Assembly (NCBI GenBank): GCA_963792445.1
Contig: CAWBWO010000002.1
Location: forward strand, 186,001 to 250,000
Origin: Rummeliibacillus sp963792445
GTDB taxonomy: Bacteria > Bacillota > Bacilli > Bacillales_A > Planococcaceae
Reading direction: 5' to 3'
DNA: 64,000 bases
Program-made: the position numbers and the translations under genes
Notes under the pieces: generated by a model
The model's database searches: none
The model's input: the letters and a program-made list of their open reading frames with translations, nothing else
What the model was told of the DNA's origin: nothing
Part shown: positions 63,748-64,000 of the stretch, one piece after another
Layout of the letters: the number at the start of each line of letters is the position of its first letter
Position numbering within the stretch: position 1 is the first letter of the stretch

Positions 63748-64000
63748 TTGACAGAACTAGGAGCTCGTTTAAAGGAAGCGAGAGTGTCAAAAGGTTATAG
63801 TCTGGATGATTTACAAGAAATTACTAAAATTCAAAAACGTTATCTATCCGCTATTGAAGAGGGTAATTTTAGCATGATGCCTGGGACATTCTATGTACGA
63901 GCATTTATCAAACAGTACGCAGAAGCAGTGGGTTTAGATTCAACCGAATTGTTGGAAACTTATAAAGGTGAAATTCCTGCCAATAAAACGGCAGAAAATG
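63748..64000 (+). CDS. rodZ: RodZ/YmfM cell-shape protein, N-terminal part (3' end outside window)
   Basis: Starts at TTG 63748 after AGGAAGGTG: M-T-E-L-G-A-R-L-K-E-A-R, followed by a helix-turn-helix of the Xre type ('SLDDLQEITKIQKRYLSAIEEGNF') and 'GTFYVRAFIKQYAEAVGLD', the RodZ cytoplasmic domain that binds MreB. 84 codons are visible and the frame is open to the window end. The transmembrane and extracellular parts lie beyond. The order ymfK-ymfM agrees with B. subtilis. Confidence 0.9.
   Translation, partial: MTELGARLKEARVSKGYSLDDLQEITKIQKRYLSAIEEGNFSMMPGTFYVRAFIKQYAEAVGLDSTELLETYKGEIPANKTAEN

Noticed and set aside
1..64000. Open frames on the - strand throughout the window
   Set aside because: All overlap conserved + strand genes, lack ribosome sites and encode low-complexity or unlikely peptides; they are shadow frames.
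1..64000. CRISPR arrays, prophage, insertion sequences, attachment sites, toxin-antitoxin or defence genes
   Set aside because: None seen: no regularly spaced repeats, no transposase, integrase or phage structural genes, and gene order is that of the conserved Bacillales core.

Overview
The window is a stretch of low-GC Bacillota chromosome, and all genes lie on the + strand. Gene order follows Bacillus subtilis closely, from the end of the fla/che operon (flgD to swrB) through rpsB-tsf-pyrH-frr, uppS-cdsA-dxr-rseP-proS-polC, rimP-nusA-infB-rbfA-truB-ribF, rpsO-pnp, mlpA-ymxH-dpaAB-asd-dapA, rnjB, spoIIIE and ymfC to rodZ. dpaA/dpaB (spore dipicolinate), spoIIIE and a sigma-K-like promoter point to an endospore former. 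FliY, CheC, CheD and SigD point to a B. subtilis-type motile rod. AT-rich codon use and the protein sequences suggest the Lysinibacillus/Solibacillus/Ureibacillus side of the Bacillales (Planococcaceae/Caryophanaceae). That placement is inference; no 16S gene is present.

Layout. 1-19.5 kb: hook, switch, export apparatus, chemotaxis and sigma-D genes, read mostly as one operon. 19.5-23.1 kb: ribosomal protein S2, EF-Ts, UMP kinase and ribosome recycling factor. 23.1-33.5 kb: isoprenoid/phospholipid genes, the site-2 protease RseP, prolyl-tRNA synthetase and PolC. 33.5-43.9 kb: the rimP-nusA-infB translation/transcription operon, then ribF, rpsO and pnp. 43.9-50.7 kb: an M16 peptidase, the dipicolinate and lysine branch, and RNase J2. 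50.8-64 kb: SpoIIIE, a GntR regulator followed by a BMP-type nucleoside ABC transporter, the M16 pair ymfF/ymfH, ymfI (EF-P modification), ymfK and the start of rodZ.

The most striking property is damage to the reading frames. I count 17 single-base indels and one nonsense codon in 11 conserved genes. Ten indels fall in fla/che genes before 14.1 kb, none between 14.1 and 39.5 kb, and the rest in truB, asd, dapA, the BMP lipoprotein gene and nupP. The protein on both sides of every break is well conserved. Since asd and dapA are normally essential, sequencing or assembly error is the simplest explanation, but the clustering in motility genes deserves a check.

Regulatory structure visible in the DNA includes three translation-related promoters sharing an unusual TTGCAT -35 box with a 17-bp spacer (rpsB, rimP-nusA, rpsO). 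There is a terminator-like hairpin in the rimP-nusA leader, in the right place for a NusA-dependent attenuator, and a structured rpsO leader with a GU/GC motif. A GC-rich hairpin separates the Shine-Dalgarno sequence from the swrD start codon. Tandem GTCTGAT repeats lie upstream of the GntR gene, and a REP-like double hairpin with repeated GTCCT loops lies between rbfA and truB. I found no CRISPR array, prophage, insertion sequence, rRNA or tRNA. Nothing here amounts to a new multi-gene system; the interest is in leader RNAs, small unknown fla-operon proteins and the frameshift pattern.
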